52,819 bases of DNA from Myxococcus llanfairpwllgwyngyllgogerychwyrndrobwllllantysiliogogogochensis (GTDB lineage Bacteria > Myxococcota > Myxococcia > Myxococcales > Myxococcaceae): assembly GCF_006636215.1 (NCBI RefSeq), contig NZ_VIFM01000052.1, forward strand, positions 1-52,819, in the 5' to 3' direction. A program made the translations under genes and the position numbers. Positions 18,999 to 27,925 of this stretch are shown one piece after another (positions within the stretch are counted from its first letter, which is position 1; every line of letters begins with the position of its first letter). The notes beneath the pieces were generated by a model. That model made no database searches and had not been told where the DNA came from. It saw only the letters and a program-made list of their open reading frames with translations.

Positions 18999-19781
18999 TC
19001 AGAAGGTGGCGCCGACGCTGCCACCCAGGAAGAAGTCATTCATGTAGCCCCGGCGGTAGCCCATGGCCTCCAGGCGGAAGGACAGCCGGAAGTTGCTGCT
19101 GCTGGACAGTCGGGGACGGCCCCGGAGGCCCACGCCGTACTGGAGGAGGGGCTTGAGGCCATTCACCTTCGTCTCGTTGGCGTCCACGGTGATGGAGGTC
19201 GTCTGGTAGGCGACGCCGCCACCCACCTGGCCGAAGAAGCCGAAGTCGGACTTGCCGAACTTGAACTCGTAGGCCGGGGCGATGGTGAAGTAGTGCTGGC
19301 TGGTGCTGCCGCGAATGAAGTCGGTGCCGTCGCTGCTGTTGCCGTACGTCCAGCGCAGGTCCGCCCAGAGGTTCTCGCGAAAGGGCTCGAGGTCGAACGT
19401 GCGGCCGAACTCCCACGTGGTGCGCACGCCCAGGCCCAGCACGGTGTCGGCGAAGCGGCCCCGGGGGCTCTCCAGGAGGAGCGCGCCGGCGAGGAGCTCC
19501 ACGCCCACGCCCAGGTTGGGGTCGTCCAGGCCGGCGAGCTCCTTGAAGTCGCCTTCCTCGCCCTCCTGCTCTGACGCGTTCCGGAACTCGTCTGCCTGGT
19601 CCACGTTGCGACGGCGGCGCTCGGCGGCCTCCTCCTCTTCAATCTGCTCCTGGCTGGGGCCCGGCTCGTCCTCGGGATAGGCGTACGGGTCGTCGTCATC
19701 CTGCGCGAAGGCGGGGGGCGCTACGAGCAGGCCGCCGACGAGGCAGCGGGTGAGCCAGTTCTTCACGGTGGCGGTCCTCAT
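18999..19781 (-). CDS. Outer-membrane beta-barrel protein with acidic N-terminal linker
   Basis: 260 residues. A signal peptide ends PPAFAQ. A very acidic stretch (~28-60, DDDDPYAYPEDEPGP then EE/RR-rich) precedes about ten amphipathic strands (GVGVELLAGALLL, LGVRTTWEFGRTFDL, FGFFGQVGGGVAYQT) and a terminal Phe in GGSVGATF. The start ATG overlaps the stop of the upstream lipoprotein by one base (TGATG), so the two are probably made together. The acidic linker could bind a basic partner or divalent cations. Confidence 0.8.
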   Translation of the reverse strand: MRTATVKNWLTRCLVGGLLVAPPAFAQDDDDPYAYPEDEPGPSQEQIEEEEAAERRRRNVDQADEFRNASEQEGEEGDFKELAGLDDPNLGVGVELLAGALLLESPRGRFADTVLGLGVRTTWEFGRTFDLEPFRENLWADLRWTYGNSSDGTDFIRGSTSQHYFTIAPAYEFKFGKSDFGFFGQVGGGVAYQTTSITVDANETKVNGLKPLLQYGVGLRGRPRLSSSSNFRLSFRLEAMGYRRGYMNDFFLGGSVGATF

Positions 19782-21070
19782 CAGTCGGCGCTCAGTCGGG
19801 GGCAGGTGGTACCGCCAGCGGCGCTGGCCGGGCAGAGGTTGGGATTCGTGGTGCCCACGAGCAGATCGCGGGGAATCTGCAGGTGGTCCATCAGCTCGTT
19901 GCAGACGGCTTCCTTCAGCCGCAGGTCCGTGATGTGGCTGATGATGGCGCTCGACGCCACGGCCAGCGTGAAGTTCGTCTGGTCGGAGGTGTACTGCTGG
20001 GTGAGCTGGAGCAGGCCGGGCGTCGCCGTCGAGGTGTCGCTGTAGCCGGTGACGATGGAGCGCAGCAGGATGTCGCGCTGCCCGGTGGCCTCGCCGGCCT
20101 GGTACAGCGCGCTGGCGAGCAGCGTGCCCACCCGGTACTCCTTGCCGCTGAACTCGCTCAGGCTGTTGTTCCGGATGCTGTCGCGCAGGGACGCGTCCAT
20201 GCAGCGGTCCGTCTTCGCCAGGTCCCGGTCGGCTGGGATGGAGCCGTACTCGGGGCCCTCGAAGGACGAGGAGAGGAAGCGGGTGTCGCAGCCGTTCTTG
20301 GAGCGGCAGGTGGCGCCGTACGCGTGCAGGTCCGCGAGCCCCTCGTCGAACGCCTTGAGGATGTTGGCGCCAGGGCTGGGACCGCCGGTGCTGGCCCACG
20401 CGGTGAGGGCCGCGGGGAAGGCCTGCCCGGCGTACACCTTCAGGTTGAAGATGCGGTGCGAGTACTCGTGGGTGATGACGCCCGCGTTGATGGCCAGGGG
20501 CGCGCGCTGGAGCTCATCGAAGGGCAGCACGAGGAAGGACTCCATCGCCGAGAAATACAGGGCGTTGTCCTTCAGCGAGTCGCGGCTGACGTCGGTGATG
20601 GTGAAGTCGGGGAAGTAGTACGTCTTGACGGGCTTCTTGAAGTCGGCCGTCGGGATGTTGGTGACGTCGTGGAAGTAATCGAAGGCGCGCTCGAGGTTGT
20701 AATACGTCGTCACCATGTTCCAGGTGTGGAAGTCCGCCGGCCAGAGGACGTCATCCTGGGAGATGTAGCTGGCGGTGACGTCTCGGCCTTCGCCCTTGAG
20801 CAGGGCGTTGGCGAAGGCCTCGGGCGTGGTGGCGGTGGCGAGGTCCTGGTCGTTGGAGTCGTAGACGATGCGCGCGCCGCCGTGCAGGTCGGCGACGCTG
20901 CCGCTGAGACCGACGACGTCGGCGACCGTCTTGAGTTCGACCTCCTCGGGGACGTACTGCCCATTGCTGGAGAGCACCAGGGCGCGAATCTTGACCGGGG
21001 CGCTCGTGTCGGGCGCACAGCCGGCGGCCAGGCCCAGCACGGCGGTGGTGGCGATGACTGTTCGGAGCAT
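19781..21070 (-). CDS. Lipoprotein with a gluzincin-like metalloprotease motif
   Basis: 429 residues. A lipoprotein signal ends GLAAGC. HEYSH (201-205) supplies two zinc-ligand His and the catalytic Glu, and DEGLADLHAY (Glu243) looks like the third-ligand segment of gluzincins such as the M36 and M4 peptidases (EGxxD). The Thr-His-Glu context (VITHEYSHRIFNL) fits an active zinc site. The remainder matches no family I can name; four Cys (GATCRSKNGC, KTDRCMD, EAVCNEL) may form disulfides. Its stop overlaps the downstream barrel's start. Probably periplasmic or surface protease; activity is inferred from motif only. Confidence 0.75.
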   Translation of the reverse strand: MLRTVIATTAVLGLAAGCAPDTSAPVKIRALVLSSNGQYVPEEVELKTVADVVGLSGSVADLHGGARIVYDSNDQDLATATTPEAFANALLKGEGRDVTASYISQDDVLWPADFHTWNMVTTYYNLERAFDYFHDVTNIPTADFKKPVKTYYFPDFTITDVSRDSLKDNALYFSAMESFLVLPFDELQRAPLAINAGVITHEYSHRIFNLKVYAGQAFPAALTAWASTGGPSPGANILKAFDEGLADLHAYGATCRSKNGCDTRFLSSSFEGPEYGSIPADRDLAKTDRCMDASLRDSIRNNSLSEFSGKEYRVGTLLASALYQAGEATGQRDILLRSIVTGYSDTSTATPGLLQLTQQYTSDQTNFTLAVASSAIISHITDLRLKEAVCNELMDHLQIPRDLLVGTTNPNLCPASAAGGTTCPRLSAD

Positions 21071-21094
21071 GGGGGCCGTTTTACTCCGGTCCGC

Positions 21095-22213
21095 TCAGAA
21101 CGTGTATTCCCCCCCGAGCGTCACCAGGCCGGAATGGACCGGGGAGGGGGGGGCCGGGTCCGCCGCCGCCTCCAGGTGGTCCTGCTGGAGCGCCACGCTG
21201 GCCCACACCCTCAGTGGCGTCCCCAGTCGCACCGTCCACCGGGTGGCCAGCAGGTGGGACCACCCCTCGCCCGAGACGTAGCGGGTGAAGGCGTAGGAGA
21301 GCTGCCCCCGCACGTCCCGTCCGGGCTTCCAGGTGACGGAGGGCCTGACGTCGAAGCGCGCGGGCGCGGTGGGGATGCCCGCGGTGGCGTTGACGTCCGC
21401 CATGCGTCGGGCCAGGACGGTGCCCAGGTCCCTGTTGACGCGGGCCTGGTAGCGGCGCAGGGCCCGGCGCGTCTCGACGGCGTTCTCCACGCGGCGCGCC
21501 ATCGCCGCCTGTTCCTCCTCGGTGAACTGGCCGGCGGAGAGCGGGTCCTCGCTGTAGAGGGAGAGGCTGCCGCGCGCGCCCAGCTCCCAGCGCGTTCCCA
21601 GGAGAAGCCGGAGGCCCAGCCCCGGCCGCGCGGCCCACAGGGTGTCCTCGCGGGTGTAGCGCGTGGTGTTGCCCTGGACGTGGGTGACGAGCAGCGCCCG
21701 GCTCAGCGGGTGGCGGGTGAGGGCGAGGCTCGCGTCGGCGCCCGACTCCACGTCGGAGAGGCCCGCCGAGTCGTAGGCCACCGACAGGAGCGCGCCCTGG
21801 CTGGCGTAGCCGGTGCTGGCGTCGACGGCGGGAAGGCGGCGCGCGGGTCGCTCGGGGATGAGCTCGACGCGGGTGGACTTGGGCAGGCCCGTGCTGACGA
21901 TGGCGGACAGGAGCCAGTGCTCGCCCAGCACCTGGTCGGCGCCCAGGCTGAGCTGGTGGGTGAGGGCGGTGCCCGCTTCCGGGCGGGCGCCCGTGTAGCC
22001 GAGCGTGAGGAACGTGGCCCCGTCGCGCAGCTCCACGTCGCCCAGGAGGCTCCAGGCGCGGAAGTCCCTGCCGACGGTGGTCTCCACGCTGACGGTGGTG
22101 TCACCGGACTCCGCGCGGGCGGTGAGCAGGGGGGCGAGCAGTCCGAGCAGGACGCAGGCGTGGCGAAGAGGGCCCGAGGGCCTGGGCTTGCGCGTGCTGG
22201 GCTCCCCCTTCAT
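21095..22213 (-). CDS. Predicted outer-membrane beta-barrel protein
   Basis: 372 residues with a signal peptide (HACVLLGLLAPLLTARA). Repeated amphipathic strands (TFLTLGYTGARPEAG, GLGLRLLLGTRWELGARGSLSLYS, GQLSYAFTRYV, WASVALQQDHL) end in GGEYTF with a terminal Phe. A charged Ala/Arg helix (~220-260) interrupts the strands and is probably a large loop or plug. It is the first gene of a minus-strand envelope group with the 19781 and 18999 genes (24-base gap). Function unknown. ATG 22213 is chosen for the signal peptide; the frame is open further upstream. Confidence 0.7.
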   Translation of the reverse strand: MKGEPSTRKPRPSGPLRHACVLLGLLAPLLTARAESGDTTVSVETTVGRDFRAWSLLGDVELRDGATFLTLGYTGARPEAGTALTHQLSLGADQVLGEHWLLSAIVSTGLPKSTRVELIPERPARRLPAVDASTGYASQGALLSVAYDSAGLSDVESGADASLALTRHPLSRALLVTHVQGNTTRYTREDTLWAARPGLGLRLLLGTRWELGARGSLSLYSEDPLSAGQFTEEEQAAMARRVENAVETRRALRRYQARVNRDLGTVLARRMADVNATAGIPTAPARFDVRPSVTWKPGRDVRGQLSYAFTRYVSGEGWSHLLATRWTVRLGTPLRVWASVALQQDHLEAAADPAPPSPVHSGLVTLGGEYTF

Positions 22214-22321
22214 GAGAAGGCCAACACGGAAGGCGGCGGGAAGTTGCACTCGGGTGGGGCGGACGTCAGGAAGCCCTCCAGGAGTCGACCGTTTGAGAGC
22301 AGTCAGCACGGCGCGGACTCC

Positions 22322-22351
22322 TTGACGCACCGTTTCCACGGTCCTTATGGT
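22322..22351 (+). promoter_or_regulatory. Candidate promoter of aspS
   Basis: TTGACG (22322-22327), 18-bp spacer, TATGGT (22346-22351), about 40 bases before the aspS ATG. Confidence 0.55.
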
Positions 22352-22391
22352 GCCGCGCCTTTTCCTTCTACGAACCACGCAGGCGGTCTCC

Positions 22392-24209
22392 ATGGCGGTC
22401 CCGTTCATCTCCGAGGTCAAGCGTACCCACACGTGCGGTCAGCTCACCGCGACCAATGTTGGCGAGGAGGTCGTCCTCTTCGGCTGGGTGCACAATCGTC
22501 GAGACCACGGCGGCGCGGTCTTCATCGACTTGCGGGACAGGGACGGGTTGACGCAGGTGGTGTTCGAGCCGGACCACGCCGAAGCGCATGGGCTGGCGGG
22601 CAGCCTTCGGTTGGAGTTCTGCATCGGCGTGCGCGGCAAGGTCGTGTCGCGTGGCAAGAACGTGAACCCGAAGATGAAGACCGGGGAGATCGAAATCAAG
22701 GCGACCGATCTCACCATCTTCAATCGCTCCGAGCCAACCCCGTTCCCCATCGAGGACTCGATTGACACCTCGGAGGAGAAGCGGCTGGCGCATCGCTATC
22801 TGGACCTGCGCCGGGCGCCGCTCCAGAAGTCGCTGATGACGCGCTCGAAGATGCACTCGCTGACGCGCGCGTACATGGTGGACCACGGCTTCCTGGATCT
22901 GGAGACGCCGTTCATGGGCAAGTACACGCCCGGTGGCGCGCGCAACTTCCTGGTCCCCAGCCGGATGAACGCGGGCAAGTTCTACGCGCTGGCGGAGAGC
23001 CCTCAGCTCTACAAGCAGCTCTTCATGGTCGCGGGCTTCGACCGGTACTTCCAGATCGTGAAGTGCTTCCGTGACGAGGACCTGCGCGTGGACCGGCAGC
23101 CTGAGTTCACGCAGATCGACGTGGAGATGAGCTTCGTCAGCCAGGACGACATCTTCACCATCATCGAGGGGCTCATCAAGAAGCTGTGGGGCGAGGTGCT
23201 CGGCATCGACGTGCCCACGCCCTTCGCGCGGATGGACTTCTACGAGTCCATGGCGAAGTACGGCAACGACAAGCCGGACCTGCGCTTCGGGTTGGAGCAC
23301 ACGGTGCTCACGGACCTGATTCGCGAGCACGGTGACGCGGGCGGCGTGCCGATGATGTTCGAGGCGGTGCAGAACAAGGGCATCGTCAAGGCGATGGTCG
23401 TCCCCGCGGAGAAGGCGATGAGCCGCGCGGAGAGCGACAAGCTGGAGGAGTTCGCCAAGCAGGCCGGTGCGAAGGGCCTGGCGCGCGCGAAGGTGGCCGA
23501 GGGCGGCGAGTGGACGCAGTCCCCGCTGTCCAAGACGATTACCCCGGCGCTGCGCGCGGCCATCAACCAGGCCGTGGGCGCGAAGACGGGCGACCTCATC
23601 CTGTTCCAGTTCGGCAAGGAGTCGCTGGTCCACACGGTGATGGCGAACCTGCGCGTGCACGTCGCCAAGAAGCTCGGGCTGATTCCGGAGTACGGCAGCG
23701 GCGGCCAGTGGAAGTTCCTGTGGGTGGTGAACCCGCCGCTGTTCGAGCACGACGAGGACTCCAACACCTGGGTGGCGGCGCACCACGCCTTCACGCGTCC
23801 GCATGACGAGGACGTGCCGTTCCTGCTCAGCGACCCGGGCCGGGTGAAGTGCCACCGCTACGACGTGGTGCTCAACGGCTTCGAGATTGGTGGCGGCTCC
23901 ATCCGTCTGCATGACCCGAAGGTCCAGGCGGAGGTCTTCAAGGCGCTGGGCATCGGCGAGGAGGAGGCGCAGACGAAGTTCGGCTTCCTGCTGGACGCGC
24001 TCAAGTTCGGCGCGCCTCCGCACGGTGGCATCGCCCTGGGCATGGACCGGCTCGCCTTCCTGCTGACGGGCGCCGAGTCCCTGCGCGACGTGATTCCGTT
24101 CCCCAAGACGAAGACGGGCACGGACCTGATGACGGGCGCCCCCGGCGATGTGGACGACAAGCAGCTGCGCGAGCTGCATGTCCGTCCGGTGCCGCCTCCG
24201 CAGAAGTAG
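22392..24209 (+). CDS. aspS: Aspartyl-tRNA synthetase
   Basis: 605 residues, the normal size of the bacterial enzyme with its GAD insertion. The N-terminal OB fold (HNRRDHGGAVFIDLRDRDGLTQVVF) binds the anticodon. Class II motif 2 is FRDEDLRVDRQPEFTQID, and motif 3 is HGGIALGMDRLAFLLTG. ATG 22392 matches the usual family start. The stop TAG is immediately followed by the stop codon of the convergent MocR gene, with no intervening base. Confidence 0.97.
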   Translation: MAVPFISEVKRTHTCGQLTATNVGEEVVLFGWVHNRRDHGGAVFIDLRDRDGLTQVVFEPDHAEAHGLAGSLRLEFCIGVRGKVVSRGKNVNPKMKTGEIEIKATDLTIFNRSEPTPFPIEDSIDTSEEKRLAHRYLDLRRAPLQKSLMTRSKMHSLTRAYMVDHGFLDLETPFMGKYTPGGARNFLVPSRMNAGKFYALAESPQLYKQLFMVAGFDRYFQIVKCFRDEDLRVDRQPEFTQIDVEMSFVSQDDIFTIIEGLIKKLWGEVLGIDVPTPFARMDFYESMAKYGNDKPDLRFGLEHTVLTDLIREHGDAGGVPMMFEAVQNKGIVKAMVVPAEKAMSRAESDKLEEFAKQAGAKGLARAKVAEGGEWTQSPLSKTITPALRAAINQAVGAKTGDLILFQFGKESLVHTVMANLRVHVAKKLGLIPEYGSGGQWKFLWVVNPPLFEHDEDSNTWVAAHHAFTRPHDEDVPFLLSDPGRVKCHRYDVVLNGFEIGGGSIRLHDPKVQAEVFKALGIGEEEAQTKFGFLLDALKFGAPPHGGIALGMDRLAFLLTGAESLRDVIPFPKTKTGTDLMTGAPGDVDDKQLRELHVRPVPPPQK

Positions 24210-25613
24210 TCAGACGATGGAGGCGAGGGGCTCCGGCCCCCCCTCCAGTGTCTCTCGCAGTCGATGCAGGCCCTTCTCCAGCGAGGCGCGGGTGCGCGGG
24301 GTTCCCAGGCACACGCGCACCGCCGCTGGAGCGGTGGCCGGGCCCACGGTGAACAGCTCGGCGGGCATGACGAGCACGCCGCGCCGCCGGGCCTGGGAGG
24401 TGAACGCCTCCGCGCGCCAGGTCGAGGGAAGCTTCAGCCACAGGTGGTACGTGGTGGCCTTGCCTGGACGTGGCATCAGGTCCCCGAGCACGTCCTTCGC
24501 CAGCTCCAGTCGCTCGTGTGCTTCTCGGCGTCGGCGCACCACCAGCTCGTCGGCGGTGCCATCACGCACCCATCGCGCGGTGATGTCGGCCGTGAGCGCG
24601 GGAGTCATCCGCGCGGCGAGGGCTGCTTCCTCCGCCAGTCGCTCGGTGCTCGGTCCCGCTGGCGCCGCGAGGTAGCCGATGCGCAGCCCCGGGGCGAGCA
24701 GCTTGGAGACGCCGGCGATGAACCAGCCGGACTCCGGTAGGAGCGTGCAGAGCGGTGGGGGACGCTTGTCGAGCAGCAGGCCGTAGGCGTCGTCTTCCAC
24801 CACCGTGAGACCGTGTCGTCGGGCCACCGTGGCGATGCGGCGACGGCGCTCCTCGGGCATGACGGCGCCGGTGGGGTTCTGGAGATTGGGCAGACAGAAG
24901 AGGACCTTCGCTCCGGTGCGGCATGCGGTCTCCAGCGCGTCGGGGAGCAGGCCGTGTTCATCCATGGCCACGCCGTGCAGTCGCAGGTGGAGCCGGTTCG
25001 CGAGCACCTTGAGGCCGGGGTAGGTGAGGGCCTCGCAGAGCACCGTGTCACCGGGGCGCGTGAGGGTGCTGAGGGCCACTTCCATCGCGTGCTGCCCGCC
25101 GGAGCACACCATGACTCGCGAGGGTTCGACTTCCAGGCCGAAGCGGGACATCCACTCGGCGCCGGCCTCGCGGTGCGCCGGGTTTCCCGCGGGGGGTTGG
25201 TAGTCGAGCAGCTCCGCGAGGCGAGGCGAGCGTTGCACGGCGTCCAGCGACTTCTTCAGCGCGGAGCCGGCCGGGTCTCCGGGGGGCGTGGCTGGCCAGT
25301 TGAGGCCCAGGTCCACGAGCGAGTCGTCGCCCGAGTCCTGGGCGGGGGGCGGGAGCTGTCGAGGGGCATCCCGGTGGCGCACGAAGGTGCCTCGACCGAC
25401 TTCGCCGCCGATGAGGCCCCGACGCTCGGCCTCCGCGTAGGCACGCGTCACCGTGCCCACCGTGACACCCACCTTCTCCGCCAGCTCACGGTGCGTGGGC
25501 AGGCGGGTTCCGGCGGCGAGGCGCCCTTCCTCGATGTCCGCTCCGAGCGCATCCGCGAGGATTCGATACAGCGGCCCCTCTCGGCCCCGGAGGTTGGGCG
25601 TCCAGATTGTCAT
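24210..25613 (-). CDS. MocR/GntR-type PLP-dependent transcriptional regulator
   Basis: 467 residues. An N-terminal GntR winged helix (~8-80, LYRILADALGADIEEGRLAA...GVTVGTVTRAYAEAERRGLI) is fused to a fold-type I aminotransferase domain (~100-460). The PLP lysine is Lys304 in IAGVSKLLAPGLRIGY, with the NLQNPTG motif and EDDAY upstream. MocR proteins sense amino or vitamin-B6-type ligands via PLP and bind direct repeats. It is divergent from a PhzF gene with a 134-base gap holding candidate operators, so PhzF is the likely target. Confidence 0.93.
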   Translation of the reverse strand: MTIWTPNLRGREGPLYRILADALGADIEEGRLAAGTRLPTHRELAEKVGVTVGTVTRAYAEAERRGLIGGEVGRGTFVRHRDAPRQLPPPAQDSGDDSLVDLGLNWPATPPGDPAGSALKKSLDAVQRSPRLAELLDYQPPAGNPAHREAGAEWMSRFGLEVEPSRVMVCSGGQHAMEVALSTLTRPGDTVLCEALTYPGLKVLANRLHLRLHGVAMDEHGLLPDALETACRTGAKVLFCLPNLQNPTGAVMPEERRRRIATVARRHGLTVVEDDAYGLLLDKRPPPLCTLLPESGWFIAGVSKLLAPGLRIGYLAAPAGPSTERLAEEAALAARMTPALTADITARWVRDGTADELVVRRRREAHERLELAKDVLGDLMPRPGKATTYHLWLKLPSTWRAEAFTSQARRRGVLVMPAELFTVGPATAPAAVRVCLGTPRTRASLEKGLHRLRETLEGGPEPLASIV

Positions 25614-25657
25614 GGTGACAATGCATACAGTTGACGGGCGCCTCCGCGCAATGCATC

Positions 25658-25689
25658 GATTGTGTCGATTCTTGAGCTGGATTGTATCG
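25658..25689 (+). promoter_or_regulatory. Candidate MocR operator: direct repeat in the MocR/PhzF gap
   Basis: GATTGTGTCG (25658-25667) and GATTGTATCG (25680-25689) are direct repeats, 9/10 identical, with starts 22 bp apart, about two helical turns. This geometry is typical of MocR regulators (e.g. GabR, PdxR). A second direct repeat, CAATGCAT, lies at 25619-25626 and 25649-25656 in the same gap. Confidence 0.55.
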
Positions 25690-25747
25690 GTACACTCGAA
25701 AGACGGTTCGGGCCCTGGCCCGGTTCCGTGGATGGGAGACGCACGCC

Positions 25748-26635
25748 ATGCAGGTGACCATCGTCGATGCCTTCACGCAGACCGCTGGGGCTGGCAATCG
25801 CGCGGGAGTGGTGCTGGACGCCGCGGGACTGAGTGTGGAGGCCATGCAGCGCATCGCGACCGCGGTGGGAGCATCGGAGACGGCGTTCGTCGTCTCCGGC
25901 CCCACGGCGCAGGGCGTGCGGCTGCGCTACTTCACTCCCACGGTTGAGATTGATTTCTGCGGCCACGCCACGGTGGCGTCGTTCCACCTGATGGCGGAGC
26001 GGGGGCTCGTGCCTCGCTCGGGAGCGCTCAAGTTGGAGTGCGCGGCGGGCGTCCTCGACGTGGAGCTGGAGGCAACGGGCACGCGAGGGAGTCGGGCGTG
26101 GATTGTCACCCCTCGGCATCCGTGGCTGGAGACGCCGGTTCCGCTGGAGCAGGTGCTCGAGCTCGTGGGCGGGACGGTGGACATGGTGGATGGCTCGTTG
26201 CCCGTGCGGCGCAATGCGCACCGGGTGATGGTGCCGTTCCGACGAAGAGAGGACGTGTGGGAGCTGGCGCCTCGCTCGGGCGCGTTGGACACACTGCTGC
26301 GGCCCCATGGCGTGAGCGGCGTGTACTTCTTCACGCGCGAGACGCTGGAGGCAGGCAGCGTGGCACACTCGCGATACTTCGTGCCCGGCATGGGCGTGGC
26401 GGAAGACCCCGTGACGGGCTCGGCGGCCGGGCCGCTCGGCATGTACCTGGCGATGCACGGCGTGCTGCCGCTGCCGGCGGAGGGGGGCATGGTGCGCGCT
26501 CGCATCGAGCAGGGGGATGCCATTGGCAAGCCTGGGCGCATCGAGGTGGAGGTCACCGGCCGTGCCGGGCAGCCCGAGCGGGCGCGCATCGGCGGAGTGG
26601 CGGTGACGGTCCTCGACGGCACGCTGCACGTGTAG
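25748..26635 (+). CDS. PhzF-family isomerase/epimerase-like protein
   Basis: 295 residues of the PhzF fold: VDAFTQTAGAGNRAGVVLDA at the start, an ETAFV segment containing the catalytic-type Glu, FCGHATVAS, and EDPVTGSAAGPLG near the C-terminus. PhzF itself isomerises a dihydro-hydroxyanthranilate in phenazine synthesis, but the family is broad and no phenazine genes are nearby. The short upstream extension to a TTG at 25682 lies over the promoter and is rejected in favour of ATG 25748. Its divergent MocR partner suggests an amino-compound substrate. Confidence 0.9.
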   Translation: MQVTIVDAFTQTAGAGNRAGVVLDAAGLSVEAMQRIATAVGASETAFVVSGPTAQGVRLRYFTPTVEIDFCGHATVASFHLMAERGLVPRSGALKLECAAGVLDVELEATGTRGSRAWIVTPRHPWLETPVPLEQVLELVGGTVDMVDGSLPVRRNAHRVMVPFRRREDVWELAPRSGALDTLLRPHGVSGVYFFTRETLEAGSVAHSRYFVPGMGVAEDPVTGSAAGPLGMYLAMHGVLPLPAEGGMVRARIEQGDAIGKPGRIEVEVTGRAGQPERARIGGVAVTVLDGTLHV

Positions 26636-26650
26636 ACCGGCCTACGGTCC

Positions 26651-26683
26651 CCGGGTGGCGCCTTCCATGGGCCCGCCACCCGG
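26651..26683 (+). terminator. Hairpin after the PhzF gene
   Basis: CCGGGTGGCG (26651-26660) pairs perfectly with CGCCACCCGG (26674-26683). There is no T tract. The following ~130 bases before the lipid kinase hold nothing else recognised. Confidence 0.55.
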
Positions 26684-26820
26684 AAGGGGGCCCCACTGTG
26701 CGGTGCGTCAGCGGTGCGCGGGGTGGCGAGAGACCTGGACGACCCGGGAGGTGCGTCGCGGAGTGGAGTACCGAGCCACAACCGCGTAAACAGGGGCGTT
26801 ACAGGGAGGGGTAGGTGCCG

Positions 26821-27744
26821 ATGAAGACGTTCCTCGTGGTCAATCCGCGCAGCGCCAATGGCCAGACCGGGAAGCGCTGGGTGGAGATTGCCGCGCAGGT
26901 GGGAAAGGTGCTTGGCGAGTTCGGGCACGGTTTCACCCAGGGCGGGATGGATGCCGCGCGCATCGCCCGCGAGGCGATTGACCAGGGCTACGAGTGCATC
27001 GTCGCGGTCGGCGGCGACGGCACGCTGAACGAGGTCACCAACGGCTTCTTTCGCGACGGCAAGGCCATCAACCCCAACGCCGCCCTCGGCCTCATCCCGC
27101 GAGGCACCGGTGGCGACTTCCGCCGCACCTTCGGCTGGGGGCTGGACCTGGAGTCCTCCCTGGAGCGGCTCCGCTCGGACACGACCGAGCCCTTCGACGT
27201 GGGCCGCCTCGACTTCATCGACAACGACGGCAACCCCGCGACGCGCTACTTCGCCAACATCGCCTCGCTCGGCGTGAGCGCGGTGGTGGCTCGCGAGGTG
27301 AATAGCGGCAGCAAGGCGCTCGGCGGCAACTTCAGCTTCGTCTGGGGCACGCTGAAGGGCCTCGTGAAGTACACCGAGCGCAAGGTCCAGCTTTCGACCG
27401 ATGGTGGGCCCCCGGAGACGCTCGACGTCACCGCCGTGGCGGTGGCCAACGGCCGCTACTTCGGCAGCGGCATGTTCGTCGCCCCCGAAGCCGTTACGCA
27501 CGATGGGCTGTTCGACATCACCATCTGGTCCGGTTACGGCCTGAGCGACTTCCTCCTCAAGTCCAAGGGCGTCTACAACGGCTCGCACGTCACCTGGAAA
27601 GGCACGCGTCGCCTGCGCTGCCAGACGGTTCACGCGGAGTCCGTGGATGGCCAGGAAGTCTACCTGGACGTCGATGGAGAAACGCCGGGTCGACTGCCCG
27701 CGACCTTCACGCTCCTGCCCGCCGCCATCCGCATCAAGGTGTAG
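26821..27744 (+). CDS. Diacylglycerol/lipid kinase family protein (YegS/DgkB-like)
   Basis: 307 residues. The NAD-kinase-like N-terminal fold carries VNPRSANGQTGKRW, the nucleotide-binding AVGGDGTLNEV and LIPRGTGGDFRR; the C-terminal beta-sandwich holds VAVANGRYFGSGMFVAPEA and HDGLFDITI, both diagnostic. These enzymes phosphorylate diacylglycerol or related lipids at the membrane; the substrate cannot be set from sequence. AGGGAGGGG lies upstream. ATG 26821 is 10 bases away; a GTG at 26815 is 4 away and would add two residues, so the start is uncertain by two codons. Confidence 0.9.
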   Translation: MKTFLVVNPRSANGQTGKRWVEIAAQVGKVLGEFGHGFTQGGMDAARIAREAIDQGYECIVAVGGDGTLNEVTNGFFRDGKAINPNAALGLIPRGTGGDFRRTFGWGLDLESSLERLRSDTTEPFDVGRLDFIDNDGNPATRYFANIASLGVSAVVAREVNSGSKALGGNFSFVWGTLKGLVKYTERKVQLSTDGGPPETLDVTAVAVANGRYFGSGMFVAPEAVTHDGLFDITIWSGYGLSDFLLKSKGVYNGSHVTWKGTRRLRCQTVHAESVDGQEVYLDVDGETPGRLPATFTLLPAAIRIKV

Positions 27745-27925
27745 CGGGTCCGCGGCTCCAGCGGTCCTGCTGCTTTTCAGGCCCGTGAAAGTCGCGTCCA
27801 AACCGTGCCGGTGAAGTGGAAGTTTGTGCGGGCGCTGTGTCTCGCGACGGTGATGCGTGTCGATTCTCGCGCGCATCCCTCGACTGGAGCGTGCGCCGCC
27901 GCGTGGCTGGGTTTATCCGGCGAGC

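Noticed and set aside
19883..22765. Very long plus-strand frame opposite the metalloprotease and barrel genes
   Set aside because: Low-complexity Gly/Val/Arg/Asp translation complementary to genes with clear signal peptides and motifs on the minus strand.
25748..26635. PhzF as part of a phenazine biosynthesis cluster
   Set aside because: No other phz gene is in the window, and PhzF-like proteins are widespread outside phenazine producers.
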